Below are positions 10,952 to 23,584 of a DNA stretch of 64,000 nucleotides, one piece after another. Below the pieces are notes generated by a model that saw only the letters and a program-made list of their open reading frames with translations, was not told the DNA's origin and did not search any database. The position numbers were made by a program, and so were the translations under genes. Numbering within the stretch: position 1 is the first letter of the stretch; each line of letters starts with the position of its first letter. Where the stretch lies: assembly GCA_963691705.1 (NCBI GenBank), contig OY829540.1:69798367-69862366 (forward strand), read 5' to 3'. This DNA is from Viola odorata (Eukaryota > Streptophyta > Magnoliopsida > Malpighiales > Violaceae).

Positions 10952-13900
10952 GACTTGCTGTGTTGCTATGATTGAGCGAGAGAACGATAGAAAGGATCAC
11001 TGTGTAGCCATAGTTTGAGACTTTGAGTGGCCTTAGGTACCTTCATTCCTTTCTGTCAGTTCGTTTTAGGATTTGAGAGTGAAACCCGAAATATCATTCT
11101 TGTCCTTGTAAATTGCAGCAATTACTAAAACTGTTTTAAGCTCTCTTTTAGTTTTTTCCCCCTTATTTGCATTTAGCATAATCTCTACTTTTCATTTCAA
11201 CTTTTTTTAATAAAAAAAATTATAGACAAGTTTTTTTATTTTAAAAACCTGAAAATGAGAACATGGAAATTAAATTTATTTCTTGAAATTTCAGTAACAA
11301 ACCAAGTTAGAACTTCGTCCAAGAAATCCAATGTTTTCAAAAATATAAAAAACAAAATAGTAATAATAATTAAAAATCAAAATCCCTACCTTTGGAAAAA
11401 GAAAAAAAAAAGAATAATGCACGGGAAAACATCTTTTTTTAAATTTATTTTGTCAAGACGGGTATATATCTTTTATAGTTAAATTTAATACTCTTTCCGG
11501 ATCTAATTAAACGGCATTTTGAGTCGAGTACGGAGTTTAAGGAAAATCTCTCTCTTATTCTGCACAACATCATCATCTTTGCTTCTTCTTCAACTAACAC
11601 CAAACCAAACCAAACCAAACCAGTATTTCTTTTAGATCTTCCACCACTCACCAACCCCTCCCCGCTAGATCACCACCACCAAACACACAACACCGTAATC
11701 GAATCTAATCAACACCACTCTTTTCCAAACCAGTTTTGCGTAAGAAGTTATATCATTGCTTCTTTTAACGAGGTAGGTTATTAGGCAATGAAATTTCTTA
11801 AGTTTTGCAATTTAGGACTCCAGCCGAGGCATCTTCCAAATGATGTCCACGTCACCTTAGATGATAGAACTTTTTTCCATTTTTGTCCCGCCAATAAGGA
11901 TTTGCCAATTCAGCATTTTTTCTTACAATCTGCTAAATCATTCCACGTCGCTGTGGGATTAAAACCGATAATTACTACCGTTAATAATAAATGCATGACA
12001 TTCGAGAAAAATGAGTAAAAAATTAATATAGCAGCAGGGAAGCATTATGTCAGTTTTTATGTAGCTCACAACACAGTAAGATGGTAAAATAAACACGCGT
12101 TAATTAATGTGATAATTAATGTGAATTTGAAAAATGGCTCGAAATGTTCATTAAATGTGAATGGAGGGAGGATAAAATTGAAAGGAGGGCTTTTGTTTGT
12201 TAAACCAACTTGTGTGATATAAACGAATTCTGAACTTTTGTTGAGTTGGCATCTGCTTTTGGTATCGTGACAAATCATAATCGAGAATTGTTAAGTCTAA
12301 AAAGAAGATGGATTTTTTAACATAATTTACATCGTTCTCGATACTCAAACTCTATTTATTGGTGAAAACTCTCATTGGCATGTGCATTATTTTATTTCCA
12401 AGACTAACCGGGAGAGAAATGGTCCATCCACTTTTATTTATGAACTCTATTTACAGTTGAATCATTTCTCATTCTTACTTAAGTGTTCTTATTTAAGTAT
12501 TTCATACATTAGCAGCAGTGGAATCTTTTTATATTCTTTAGGTTTTTATGGGATCACTAACTTAAGTCATCTTTTAATGCATTGATGATTGATTGCTGAA
12601 GATCTCTATGCTTAGATTGATTGTTAATCCTATTTAAATAAAGTTTTCTCAGATGTCCACCTCAATTTTTTGGAATCAAACAACTCCATCAAGATTAGAG
12701 TCAAACAAACTTTGACAGATTCAACTTCATGAAACAGGACTGAAAATTGAAGATTATTAAGGTTTTTTTCCGGTCATTTCGGATGTTTTCTCAGCTCGTT
12801 TGTCGTTCCGAACCAATGTTATGATATAGTTAGCTGATCCATTTTTTCAACTGTAGTAACCAAACGTTAGTACAGAATTTATTTCACTGAACCCACCGCT
12901 ACCACTTCTTCAAAGTTGGCTCCTTAGCCATTCATGTGCAATTGATGTGTGGGGTTCAAACCTCCGAATGACATACAATTCCATTACACCACTAAATGAT
13001 GTAGTCTTTTTTGAAGAAAAGGAAAAAAAGAAAGAATGGTTGTACTGTACTGTCCACCAAGTTGGTATTTCTATTTTCTTAATAAAAGAATAAAAAGAAA
13101 TAGTAACACCAAATACAATGATGCTAAAACTTTGACATTTTTCAAATCATATAGTACAAGCCATAAAAAATACTGTAATTCACAGGAGTGGCCAAGATTT
13201 GCAGATCTGCAATGTAAGAATTCCATGATACCTTGAAACACTTGTCAGAATTGAGCAAAACATGAATCTCAAACATGTCAAATCAACTACATGGATTCAA
13301 TTCAACCATCCATTCCGATATTAAGGTGTTGAAAACAATTCCAGACTACAATCAGCCATTAGTTCTTACTATTATCGAAGAAAAAGAGCATTAAGTGAAA
13401 GGAACACGCTCTTTAGAGCTTTCAAATCCCAGACAATGTCCGAGCAGAAAAAACACCAGGCCATCAGGCAGTCCCGGTGCCTAGCACAAAAAGTGCATAT
13501 TTTCAGCACTAAACCCTTACCACCAGTCGCGGCACCATGCCTAACCTAAGAGACTAAAGCCAGACAGTTAACACGAAAGGAACTTACTGCAAGAAATCAG
13601 CTACAAGAAAACCTAGTCATGGAAGATACAAAGAAAGTCCAAATGGGATCCTAATGGTCGACAAGGACTCTGAAATTATGGGACTGCAAGAGATAGACAT
13701 TTCGTAGTTCACTGAAGAAAGAAATATGATTATTCACTGTATCATATCATCCAGTGAATACACAGAGAAAACATCAACTATTAGTAACTAAGGAACCATT
13801 TATATGTAAATCCTCCATACATCCCCAACCTGTTCAATAGGTTCAATTAACAACTACAAATAGCAATTGATAGGGACAAAAAAAAAGTAAACCATAGGAA

Positions 13901-14191
13901 AACTGATGAGTGAGGGCTCTTTTGGCCACTTCGAACCCATCTAATCAAAAGTATAGGAAGGCAACAATATAAGGTAATTCTTATTATTCTGCAACTACAA
14001 AAGAAACTCTAAGCCATTGCTATTCCAGACTCAGCACTACCATGAAAGCCAAAACACAATCAGCAACCAGTATGATTCACACCTGATCATCCATGGCTGC
14101 AAACAGGATAGGATAAACAGCTCTTTGTGGACAGATGAGCCAGATGTTTATCATTGAAAAGTGAGAGGCTGAGGGCAGAAACGGTATCACA
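10952..14191. other. Spacer between MFP1 and the FLZ gene
   Basis: The first ~100 bases are the MFP1 leader and promoter. Near 11540-11720 is a C/A- and pyrimidine-rich block like a 5' UTR, with CCAAA tandem units at about 11600-11621, but no convincing coding exon follows; a 76-codon ORF at 11788-12018 resembles no protein I know and reads like ordinary plant repeat DNA. The region 12.0-14.1 kb is AT-rich with no recognised gene; about 13.9-14.19 kb probably holds the FLZ 3' UTR. Confidence 0.45.
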
Positions 14192-15424
14192 TTAAGTAGC
14201 TATGGGCATCCCCATTAGAAAAAGATCTTCACCATAGCTTGACTCAGGATATTTTTTGGAATCCTCATCAGTCTTACTCATTTCCTCCTCAGCAAAAATT
14301 TCCGAAGAGCGGCAATCAAAACTGCAAAATGCTTTCTCACCTCTGAAAAACATCAAAAGGAGAATATAATGATGTCAACGATAGTAGGTTACTTAATAAC
14401 TACCCATGCCTACAGCAAGGAAATCCAAAGAGGGGTTTTGAATGTACCTATACATAAAAATGTCATCCTCCACTTCCAATTTTCTCTTGCAAGAGTAACA
14501 GAAGCTTAAAAAGTCATTGGATGGATAAGGAGAACACTCCTCCAGGCCCTTAGCCATTTGAGGCAATTCAATCTCTAGATTTTCTATCTTGTCAAAACTG
14601 GACAACTCATTGGGGTGGCATTCCAAAATATAGTCACCAAAAATGTGGGTTGTTTTAGGGTTTGGACCATGAGAAATTACACACGTATAGTCCTCAGAAA
14701 GCTCAATCTCATGCGCTGAAAGAGAGCTTGTGCATCCCTGGCTAGAGCCAACAGGTATTTGAAGTGAACATGGGTTGGTGACAGAAGAACTCTCCATTTG
14801 TGAACTTCCATCGATTATTAGTGGTGCGCTTGTGGTGGTAGAAATAATTTCTTTTGGAAAAGATTTCTTAGGGCTCAAATTTGGTCTGGGGGGGGTCAAG
14901 AGAATTAGAGAAGAAACTCCAAACGGTTTATATTCTAGTGGACCTTCAACATTCCCATGGGCAGAGAGCGATTTACCTAAACGGGGGAAAGGAGTTTTAT
15001 GCGGTGACAGTTGTGAGATTATGTAGTTTCTTGGCAAAGAATTGGATCTTGGAGAATTGCCAGTCTTCACCTGTGGGCCAAAAATTATGTTCTTCCGAGG
15101 TGGTGAGTCAAGCACTTCACCGGTTGGCTTGGTTTCATCAGCAAGTAGATCTTTGATGCCAAGTCCTACTTTACTGCAATTCCATTTCTTTTGGTAAACA
15201 CTTTGGGACAGCAACTTTGAGGATTTGAAGCTAAACGGGTTACCCAGATTTGAGAAAAAACTGAAATCAAGTGGAGATGTAGGGCTCCTAAGACAGTCAG
15301 AATCAAGTGTACTTTTAGGACCAAATCCCACGAAGAAACCAGAAATGTTGAAAATCGAGCTGCTTATATGTCTCAGGCCAAGCTTGTCAGATTGGAAATG
15401 GGACTCCGAAGCAGGATCATCCAT
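14192..15424 (-). CDS. FCS-like zinc finger (FLZ/DUF581) protein, FLZ10-like
   Basis: Two exons, 15424-14448 and 14342-14192, join to 1128 nt (375 aa). The C-terminus carries the FLZ domain: DFLSFCYSCKRKLEVEDDIF, then across the intron RGEKAFCSFDCRS. The four zinc-binding cysteines are in CYSC and CSFDC, and the FCS triad is intact. Upstream are the family blocks FNISGFFVGFG, SPTSPLDFSFFSNLGNPF, and SAHEIELSEDYTCVISHGPN with PKTTHIFGDYILECH. FLZ proteins are plant-specific adaptors that bind SnRK1 kinase subunits and modulate energy signalling. The start is ATG at 15424 (MDDPASESHFQSD), matching the MADxxSE start of relatives; the longer reading from 15442 begins with GTG and was not used. 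An FLZ10-type family member is my best match; the paralogue number is uncertain. Confidence 0.92.
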
Positions 15425-16488
15425 TAGATTGAACGTGCACACCCCTTCCTATCGTAATCTGCTTCTCCCCAAAGGCATCATTAAGAAATGCCTACACTTT
15501 CAATAGAAAACCAGCAATCTCTCACTGGAATATTGAAGTTAAGCAACATCAATGGCGAAGTACAAAATGATCAAAAGAATTGGAAAGAATGCCAAAACTG
15601 TCAGCAACTAATGAGCATAATTGAACCATCTGTCAGTGATAAACCTTAGCCATGAACTAGGACATTAGCCATCTAAGAAAAATAAATAAACATATAACGC
15701 ATTCCAAACATAAAACAAAGCATCAATGACAAGAAGCCTCCTTAATATCAAGAACATAATGGCAAAATAATAACATGAAAGAGATATCCACAATCAATTG
15801 ACAATCTAAAGATCAGGAATACTCTTGGCACAGAGCAAAACAAGTAGAACAGATTTCCATCTCAGGACAAAACTATCAAAATGAGAGGTAAAAAAATTGG
15901 TCAGATGAAGGCGCGCATTCATGAGCTACATATGCCTGAGAATTGAAAACCAATAGTACAATAATTCAGCCTCATAGAAAACTCATAGAAGCATGCATTG
16001 GGGAATTAATATAGTGTAACTGTTGATGATCATGATGGAGAAACAGTCTTTCAAGAAAATGATCTAAGAAAAAGAGGTATTGGAATTACCAAAAAACTAG
16101 AAAGGACATGGAAGTCCAATACCACAAAAGAAGGCTAAAACACAGAATTTGGGCTGCAAAACAAGGATAAGAACACACAGACACAGGAAAATGAGAAAAA
16201 AGCTAACAAATAGAAAATCCCATTGAGGAGAAGCAATTACTTAATCCTCCAAACTCAACAAAAGGGAACTTAAAGCTAAAAGAAGATAATCAAAATTCAA
16301 ACCAAAAAGATCCACACTTGCGTCCAAAAGAAAATAAGAACAACTAAAACATGGTATCACTGTCAAATTAAAGGCAAAGATTGAAACTTTATGAACACCC
16401 ACGAACACCCAAGATCAAAATGTAAGAGAAGAAACAATGATAAGAGCTATAAAACCAAGTAAAAAAGCAAAAACAGAAGAAACCCACC
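15425..16488 (-). promoter_or_regulatory. FLZ 5' leader with intron and 10-codon uORF
   Basis: A donor (cag/gtgggt) at 16488/16487 and an acceptor (gtgtag/gcattt) at 15492/15491 outline a 996-bp leader intron. In the leader exon just upstream of the main ATG is a small ORF at 15481-15449 encoding MMPLGRSRLR and stop. It lies in the transcript if this splice is used. It may limit main-ORF translation, which is inference. The leader exon would extend towards about 16.65 kb. Confidence 0.5.
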
Positions 16489-17041
16489 TGACTTCTCATC
16501 CCTTAGAACTTGAAAAAGCAGAGACTTTGGCGATTATATTTGACAAAAGTGCAAAACTTGCCCTGCACAACTCCCCCTATATTTATTTTTTTATTTTTTT
16601 ATTTTTTACTCATTTTCTTTCTCTTTTTTTCAGTTCTCTGTGCATCAAAATCAGAGAAAACAGTGAGCCACTGAACTTCTGATATATTTCACTCTCCCTT
16701 TCTCTATCTCATGATTAAGAACGATATACGAATTGTATCCGTATAAACTACGTATATTCCTTGTTTTGGAGGCAAAAGATAAAAGAAGGTTATATATTAT
16801 TTGGGTGTAAAACAAAACATACACAACCAAGAAGTTGTGTACTTTACCAATTTAGCCATTAACTAATTACCCGTTTATATAAATCAGTAAAATTAAAATC
16901 ACAGCTAGAATGACAGACAAATGACAACAGTCGGATGGAGTCATACTTATCCCAATGCCACCTCTCCCTCCCTCCCTTTTGTCAATTAGGGTTTGGGTCA
17001 ACAGAAATCGTAAATTACCTTTGTGGTAAACAAAAGATATA

Positions 17042-17300
17042 CTCCCTTCATCCTTTAATAATTGACGTTTTCCTACGAATTCTTACTGTTCATAATACTT
17101 ATCATTTTATCTTTTCTAAAATATATATTTTGTGCAAATGACAAAAAAAAAATTATGCATCAAGCCAATTTGATGATAGTGTGGTAATTTGAATGGAAAT
17201 TATGAGTAAAAATGAAACAATAAGGAATAAAATAAGATCAAACATCATTGTTTTAAATTTTCTACTATTTCAAAGCATCCATTATTAAAAGATGGAGGAG
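17042..17300. mobile_element. Stowaway-type MITE
   Basis: The ends are CTCCCTTCATC... and ...GATGGAGGAG, imperfect inverted repeats, flanked by TA on both sides (17040-17041 and 17301-17302). It is about 259 bp, AT-rich and non-coding. This fits Tc1/mariner-derived Stowaway MITEs. Confidence 0.7.
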
Positions 17301-18046
17301 TAATTAATAATAGCATATTTTAATTTTTATTAAATATTAATTACATCTTGGGGTAGTGCTTTAAATCGGTATAAATAAAATTAATTCTTGTACCATAAAA
17401 CTAGAAATATTTATAGTTGAGAATTAAAAAAAAGTATTCATATTAAAAATAAAAATAAAATTAAAGGATTTTTTTAATCCAACCTTGAAGGTAAACATGA
17501 TAGGAAAAAAAACAACTAATTAGTGCACTAATGTCAAAACAAAAGATAAATTAGTAAATAGTGATATTAAAGGACAATTTAAGAATAGCGATATTAACAG
17601 TGTTTTTTTATAAAAGAAAAAAAAAATCATTATGGGTTATATAAAATGTGAGGGACTAAAATTTTGGAAAAGAAAATTCAAGGATTAATGTTTCGAGTAC
17701 CCAAAACCTAAAGGACCCTAAAATATTTTTTCCTTTATTACAAGGATCATGCCTATTGCTCATCTAGAAAGAGTAGAATGACCAACCACTTACGATATGA
17801 TCAAATTTTTAAAGTTTATATTAATTTAGTAATTTATCAACAGAAATTCGGACTTAAATTCTAATCTCACGTCCACTTATAAAAAAAATTATAATTCATT
17901 TCTTTTTGGAATATTAATTATGTAACCACTATATTTAATTATTACACTGTGGAGGCTCACGATAATAAATAATAAATAAATAAATGATGGTGATGGTGAT
18001 GGGCTTCTTTTTTTATTTGGCTTTTATAAATGTGTGTTTGTTCTTA

Positions 18047-18293
18047 CATCTCATTGTTTGACTTTTTAAAATAGTAGTAAAATTAAAAATATAATTTTTT
18101 ATTTTATTTTATTTTACATTATTTCATTTTTTTTTTCAATTTTCACTCAAATTAACACACCATCATCAAATTGGTTTGATGCATAAAAAAAAATTATCAT
18201 TTGCACAAAATATATGCTTCGAAAAAGATTAAAAAAAAATTGTCAGTTAATAAAGGACGTAGGAAAGCGTCAGTTATTAAAGTACGGAGAGAG
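18047..18293. mobile_element. Second Stowaway-type MITE, inverted copy
   Basis: It resembles the 17.04-kb element in reverse orientation: the shared inner sequence around TTTGATGCATAA and the GTCAGTTATTAAAGTACGG end match. The right end is followed by TA; the left end is worn, so that boundary is approximate. Confidence 0.55.
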
Positions 18294-18299
18294 TAATAG

Positions 18300-20458
18300 A
18301 CTCGGCACAAAAGGACAAGACGACTGATGTGTGGTGGTTCATTTCAAGTATAACTGATTTAACGTCCCTAACGTCGATGCTCTCTGTTTCTGTTGGGTCT
18401 TTTTCTCATATATATTTCACTGCTTCTATTTGTCATAAAAATTCAAATAGCTCCCTGTATTTCGTAACAGCAGACTTTAAACCTTTACCTTCCACCAAAA
18501 TCTCAAGTAATTTATTCTGTTTGTTTTTTAGATTTGATTGAGGTCAAATTAGATTTGTTTGTTTATTCTTTGTATTTTCACACATTTATAGAATTGTAAG
18601 TATTTATTGGTCCTTGTAAAGTGAATTCTGATACCATTTTGAGCATAATGGATAATTTGAGAATGAAAGGTAAACAACAATCGGGCGATAAAAAGGTAAG
18701 GATTTCAGTGAAGTAATTAAAAAAAATCGTACCAATATTAGGTTCTTCAAGATATTAAAAATGTATTTTGAATATTGAAGATTAGTTTTATCTCTTTTAC
18801 TTCAAGATGTAATAAAAGAGTTAGGGACTAAAGTGTAGAATTTTAATAAAAGGGTTAATATGCAATATTACTGGAATCTAAGGGTTTCAAAATAAATTTC
18901 TCAAGAAATTTAAGACCCAACACAATAACCGTAACTTTGACGCCGTCTATCTTAACTGTGCCTCAACTCAACACATCACCCTCAGAATCATGATTTTGTG
19001 TTTTTCCCCTCTTGATAGCATGAGATTGCAATTGCACCCTTTGTCCTAATTCTTTTCCATAATTTCAATCGAAGTTTTATAGTCCCAGCAAGCAAAGGCA
19101 TGAACTCGTAAATTGACGTTAAGTTTATAGTTAAATGAATGATTATTTAATAAGGGGTAATGATCGTTAAATTTAAACTTTGCTGATACCATAATGACGA
19201 GTTTGATTGTTGATCCTTGGATGTGATAGGTCGAGGAAGATGAGCTTGGTCGTTCGTTTAGAAGGTGAAGCTGAACTCGGTCGTCGAAGCTGAGTTTGAT
19301 CGATTGGAAGTCAAATCTGAGCTCGGTAATATGCAGCCCTAACAATAACATTACTCCTTCCTTTGCTGCTGCATCTCTAGTTCCAAATGTATACATTGAA
19401 ATTTCGACCCATTTTAAAATATTCGGTCAAATTTATAAAAATTCACGAGATCCATTTATTCAAATTCATGAGGTTTATTTAATATTCAAATTTTGAAATC
19501 AAATTCAAATACAAATTAAGTTTGAATTGAAATCAGGATCAAATCTAAATCAAATCAAATATTTTTGGTTAGATATTAGACCAATGAGATGAAGATACAT
19601 GTTATTTTTCAAATTCAAAATCATCCTTATGAGCCTATAAATAGAAGCTTCATCAGAAGGTGAAAGAGACAAATTGTTGCAAAGATCAAGAACTGAAATA
19701 TATCATCCTCAAGAAAAAAAAAGAGAAAAACTATAAGCTAAATTAAAGTCAGTTTTTCTCTCAGGTTCAAATCAAATCAAATCAAATCAAGGAGAAGTCA
19801 CATGTTGATTTAAAGTCGGTTTCTTCTCAAATCAATCGCGGACTAGAAGCTGATTTAAGGCAGTCCGTCGTCCATCAAATTTAAATTCAAATCCAAATCT
19901 GAAGTGAAAACCGATTCATTAATCAGGGGAATCAAGAAAAAAAGAACCACCTTATTTTACATTCAAATCATTTATAATTTGACACGTCTAATAGGACATT
20001 TATGTGTACAACAACATCGGACACAAGATTCCAGAAGTTACATGCGTTGAGGTAGATATAGCCGTAGCAATTCAATTAACATTTTTAATTATTTACTTTT
20101 ACATATAATAAGTATTGAATGTTCGATGGTGTAGTAATCCCTCAAGTAATATTATTTATTTTTTATAAAATGAAACATTAAAAAATGTAAACAAATGAAG
20201 AAAAAAAATGAAATAACAAGAAGAAAAAAATAGGGGCTGGCAGAAAATATTGATTAGGCAGTCCATTTTTCCTCTCTAGTTTTGTTCTTTATTATTATTA
20301 TTTTTAATTTCAATAAAATAATTTTATGTATTTAGATCCATAATTCTATATTAATTTATGAGGTTTAATCATTTTGTATGTGAGTACTAATCCTTTTGTA
20401 TTTTTATTTCTTTATACTTCAAATTCGTGAAAGAGTCTCGTAATATAACAATATATTA
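18300..20458. other. AT-rich spacer with TCAAA simple repeats
   Basis: No gene is recognised. Between about 19.4 and 20.0 kb there is dense TCAAA/AAATC repetition (for example near 19762-19790) with a TATAAATA motif near 19637. I could not find paired long terminal repeats or a primer-binding site, so I do not call a retroelement. Confidence 0.4.
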
Positions 20459-20718
20459 CTGTCTTCATTTTCAATTAATTGATATTTTCCTACAAATTTT
20501 GTGTTCCAAATTAACTGTCGTTTTGAGTCATAATTATGACTTTTGCCCTCTATTTTAGATTTTTTACCCGACCAATTAATTTAGTACAATGGTATTGTTG
20601 TAATTATACTATAAAAAATGGGTAAATTGAAAATTACAGTAAAAAAACGTGGTTTAAAAATTATTATTTTGAATTTGTCTACTATTTCAGAAAATTAATT
20701 AATTGAGAACGGAAGGGG
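20459..20718. mobile_element. Stowaway-type MITE (copy related to 30.4 kb)
   Basis: The left end CTGTCTTCATTTTCAATTAA and right end ...TTGAGAACGGAAGGGG are inverted repeats with TA at each edge. The interior (GTCGTTTTGAGTCATAATTA and AAAAATGGGTAAATTGAAAA) recurs inverted at 30435-30670. Confidence 0.65.
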
Positions 20719-21352
20719 TAGAAGGTAATATATATATAACAATAATGAAATCTTGTACTTTTCCATTGAGTAGTGTATGATCATGAAAGTTAATCTGCAC
20801 AGTTAAAGTTTTTTTTTTTAGAAAGTAAAATTAAAAAGTAACTCCCACTTTGAAAAAAGAAAAAAGAAATAGATTGAATTAAACCTGCATCGCCTTTAAA
20901 TTTTTGTTTCACTATAATAGTTGTTTGTGGAATTTTAAGAGAGGTTTTAGTATACTTTTCAATTTTACCCATGTCTAATGTAAGGGTGCTAGTTTTACAC
21001 CTATCCCGTTTATCTGTCCGTTCAACCTGATTTATAGGGATTATGGACGAACAAATTGTATGTTTAGATAGTTGGATGGAGAGTCCCGATTCGCTTAATA
21101 AATGGACGGATAATTCCGTCTAATTAGGTAAATGGGATTGGCCCAATTACTCGTTTAAAGGAAAAAAATGTCTAAAAAATAAAATATGATTGATAATCCA
21201 CGTCAATTTAATACGAGTTGATACAATATAATTTTAAAAATTAAAATTATTACTCAAAGTGTATAGTTCACTTTCTATCCTATCTTGGATTTGGAAGTAA
21301 CAGGCCGTGAGATAATTTCCCTTCGACCAGAGTTAGAAATCTAAAAAAACCT

Positions 21353-21853
21353 TGTTATCAGAATCGGATCGGACCAGCTGATCCGGCCGGTTCAATTGGA
21401 CGTTTTCACCTTTCCGGTTCAATTCAGCTATCGGATCGGATTTGCCTCTGATCCGGGTCGGACCAGTCGACCCGGTTGGTTTTTTGCGAACCGGTGAACC
21501 TGCCGGTTTTTTATCAAACCGGTTGGTTTGATGATGTGTCAAAACGGCGTTGACACGGCCCATGGGCCCAAAACGACGCCGTTTTGACAAAGCCCACAGG
21601 CCCATATCAGGGCCAAATCAAAACGACGCCGTTTTTGGACTTTTTAAATTTTAATAATATTTTTTGATATATTATAAAATGCTACAGTAAAAACCAGCCG
21701 GTTCAATCCGGTTTTATCGTCTAAGATTTACCGGTTTAATGTGTAAACGGTTCCGGACGGACCAGCATCTACAATCCGGTCGAACTCAGTTCAACCCGGT
21801 TGAACCACCAAATTTTCGAAAACAGTTCACTGTCCGGTCCGGTTCTGATAACA
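21353..21853. mobile_element. Non-autonomous DNA transposon, GC-rich, TGTTATCAGAA ends
   Basis: The left end TGTTATCAGAATCGGATCGG is mirrored by the right end CCGGTCCGGTTCTGATAACA. The interior is full of CCGGTT/AACCGG units and includes two ACGACGCCGTTTT palindromes near 21572 and 21620. It is unlike the surrounding AT-rich DNA. It resembles the hAT-type element at 60766-62027 in its AACCGG-rich interior. I found no clean target duplication. An apparent minus-strand ORF inside is repeat-derived. Confidence 0.6.
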
Positions 21854-22592
21854 CTATAAAAAAGGATTCATTTTTACCAGTAGTTGTGAAAATGCGAAGT
21901 TATATTATGTAAGATCCGTAAAATGAAGGTGATGACTTAAGGAAAGTAGTTCATTTAGGATGTTAAACTTTATACTCAATCGGGCGGAATTGATATGCAT
22001 TCCAACTTTTAGTGTCTCGTTGATATCGCCGATTAACCATATTCAGTTGTAAATTATAAACTTTTGTTTATTTTTGATACATTTTATTTCTCCATTGCGT
22101 TCCTTAATTTATTTGATGATATTAGTTGGACCCGTCCACTCACTTAATTACATGGAGAGACATAGACATAATATTTTAATAAATAAGATAAAGTCATCTT
22201 ACTCGCTAACTAGCTTATATATATATATTCGTCTGTTTATCCATTTTGCCACCTCTAGTCAAATAGTATGTTTTTAAGGAGAAAGAAAATTGTATTTTTG
22301 AAAGAAAAAAAAACTACTTTTTAATTTTAAAAATTAGACTACATAATAATTAATTAGTTTGTGTGAAATAACCTTAAACGACTACTATTTAAAATGAAGC
22401 GAGTAATTTTCTTCTTTTAAAGAATGGATAGTTATTAAATTATTATTTTTTAGTTTATTAAATTTTCTTCTATTATTTTAATGTGTTTACAATTTAATAT
22501 TAAATTAATATTAAAATCATTTTAATTGATTCTTAGCATTTTTTTATGGAACCCTACAATTAGATGAAAACCTAATGGAAGAGAAATAGTAC

Positions 22593-22717
22593 TACCTCCG
22601 GTTTCAAACAAACGTCGTTTTAGGATTTGTTTTTATTGTAGTTTTTATTTGTATTTTTAGTGTTAAACCTACTAAATATTGGGATGCGAGGAAGTCATTT
22701 GTTTGAAATCAGAAAGA
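22593..22717. mobile_element. Short MITE remnant
   Basis: The sequence TACCTCCGGTTTCAAACAAA near the left is partly mirrored by TTTGTTTGAAATCAGAAAGA at the right, about 120 bp apart. Its ends are eroded; family and exact limits are uncertain. Confidence 0.4.
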
Positions 22718-23584
22718 GCATGCAATTGTAAAAGTACCAAACAACAGGCTACTCTATGACTGACAAATAGAAGAAAAGAGAAAAGAAAAGGCCTTGGCCT
22801 TTGGGCCAAAATGGCCCACAGAAAAGCCACATTGAAAGCACCAGGCGTATGTTAGCAGCAACCCCTTTTTATCTCTCCCCCCATTTACAATTACATCCCC
22901 TGTTTTCTCCGTCTTCAATTTCCTTAAAGAATTCTGTTTCGATTTTCTCTGTAGCTGTGATGGCCTTTTATGGATTCAATCTCAGTTAATGTCCTAAAAA
23001 ATATCCAACTTTGACTTTGGAGTCCTGAAAGTCAATTCATTTTGGAGGTAAGGAAATATGGGTCTTTTCCAACTTCAATTAGCTCATCTTTGATCTTTTT
23101 TAATTAAAAAAAAAAAGTTTCTCCTTCTGGTCAATTTTTTTTTTTATAGATTTTTATTCTTTTGTGGATTTTGATTGTGAGGATCGTGGGAGTTGTAATT
23201 TTAGCTCTTGAATTCTGTTTTTCATTTGGAAGTATTGATAGAATATGTGAGTAGGTTGATCTTGAAGGAGATTTTTTTTGATTTTGAGTGATCTTGAAGG
23301 AGAAAGATTTCATTTTAACTGTTTTTCTTTGATTTTTGTGTTATGGTTGCGGAGTGGTTCTTAGTTGGAAGTGGTAAATGAGATCGTTTCTGGGCTTTCT
23401 ATTTCTGGAATTTGGCTTGTTTTTATGTGGAAAATTAGCTTCTAGGGTTTGATGTGGAAATTGAGGTGCTTTGGGGTAAAAGGATAGAGTAGAGGATAGG
23501 GTCGTGACTTTTGCACTAGGGTTTCTGGTGTTAGAAGTTAGAACCTAGGGTTTGTTCTTATTACGCTTGATTTTGTTCTTAAAA

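Noticed and set aside
11788..12018. 76-codon ORF after a UTR-like pyrimidine/CCAAA block
   Set aside because: The peptide has no recognisable domain, and its text resembles common plant repeat DNA rather than a gene.
19046..19396. 116-codon minus-strand ORF
   Set aside because: Composition is like surrounding non-coding DNA, with no homology that I can see and no splice or UTR context.
19400..20050. Possible LTR with a TATAAATA box
   Set aside because: No TG...CA-bounded direct repeat, primer-binding site or gag/pol sequence found; the simple TCAAA repeats explain the appearance.
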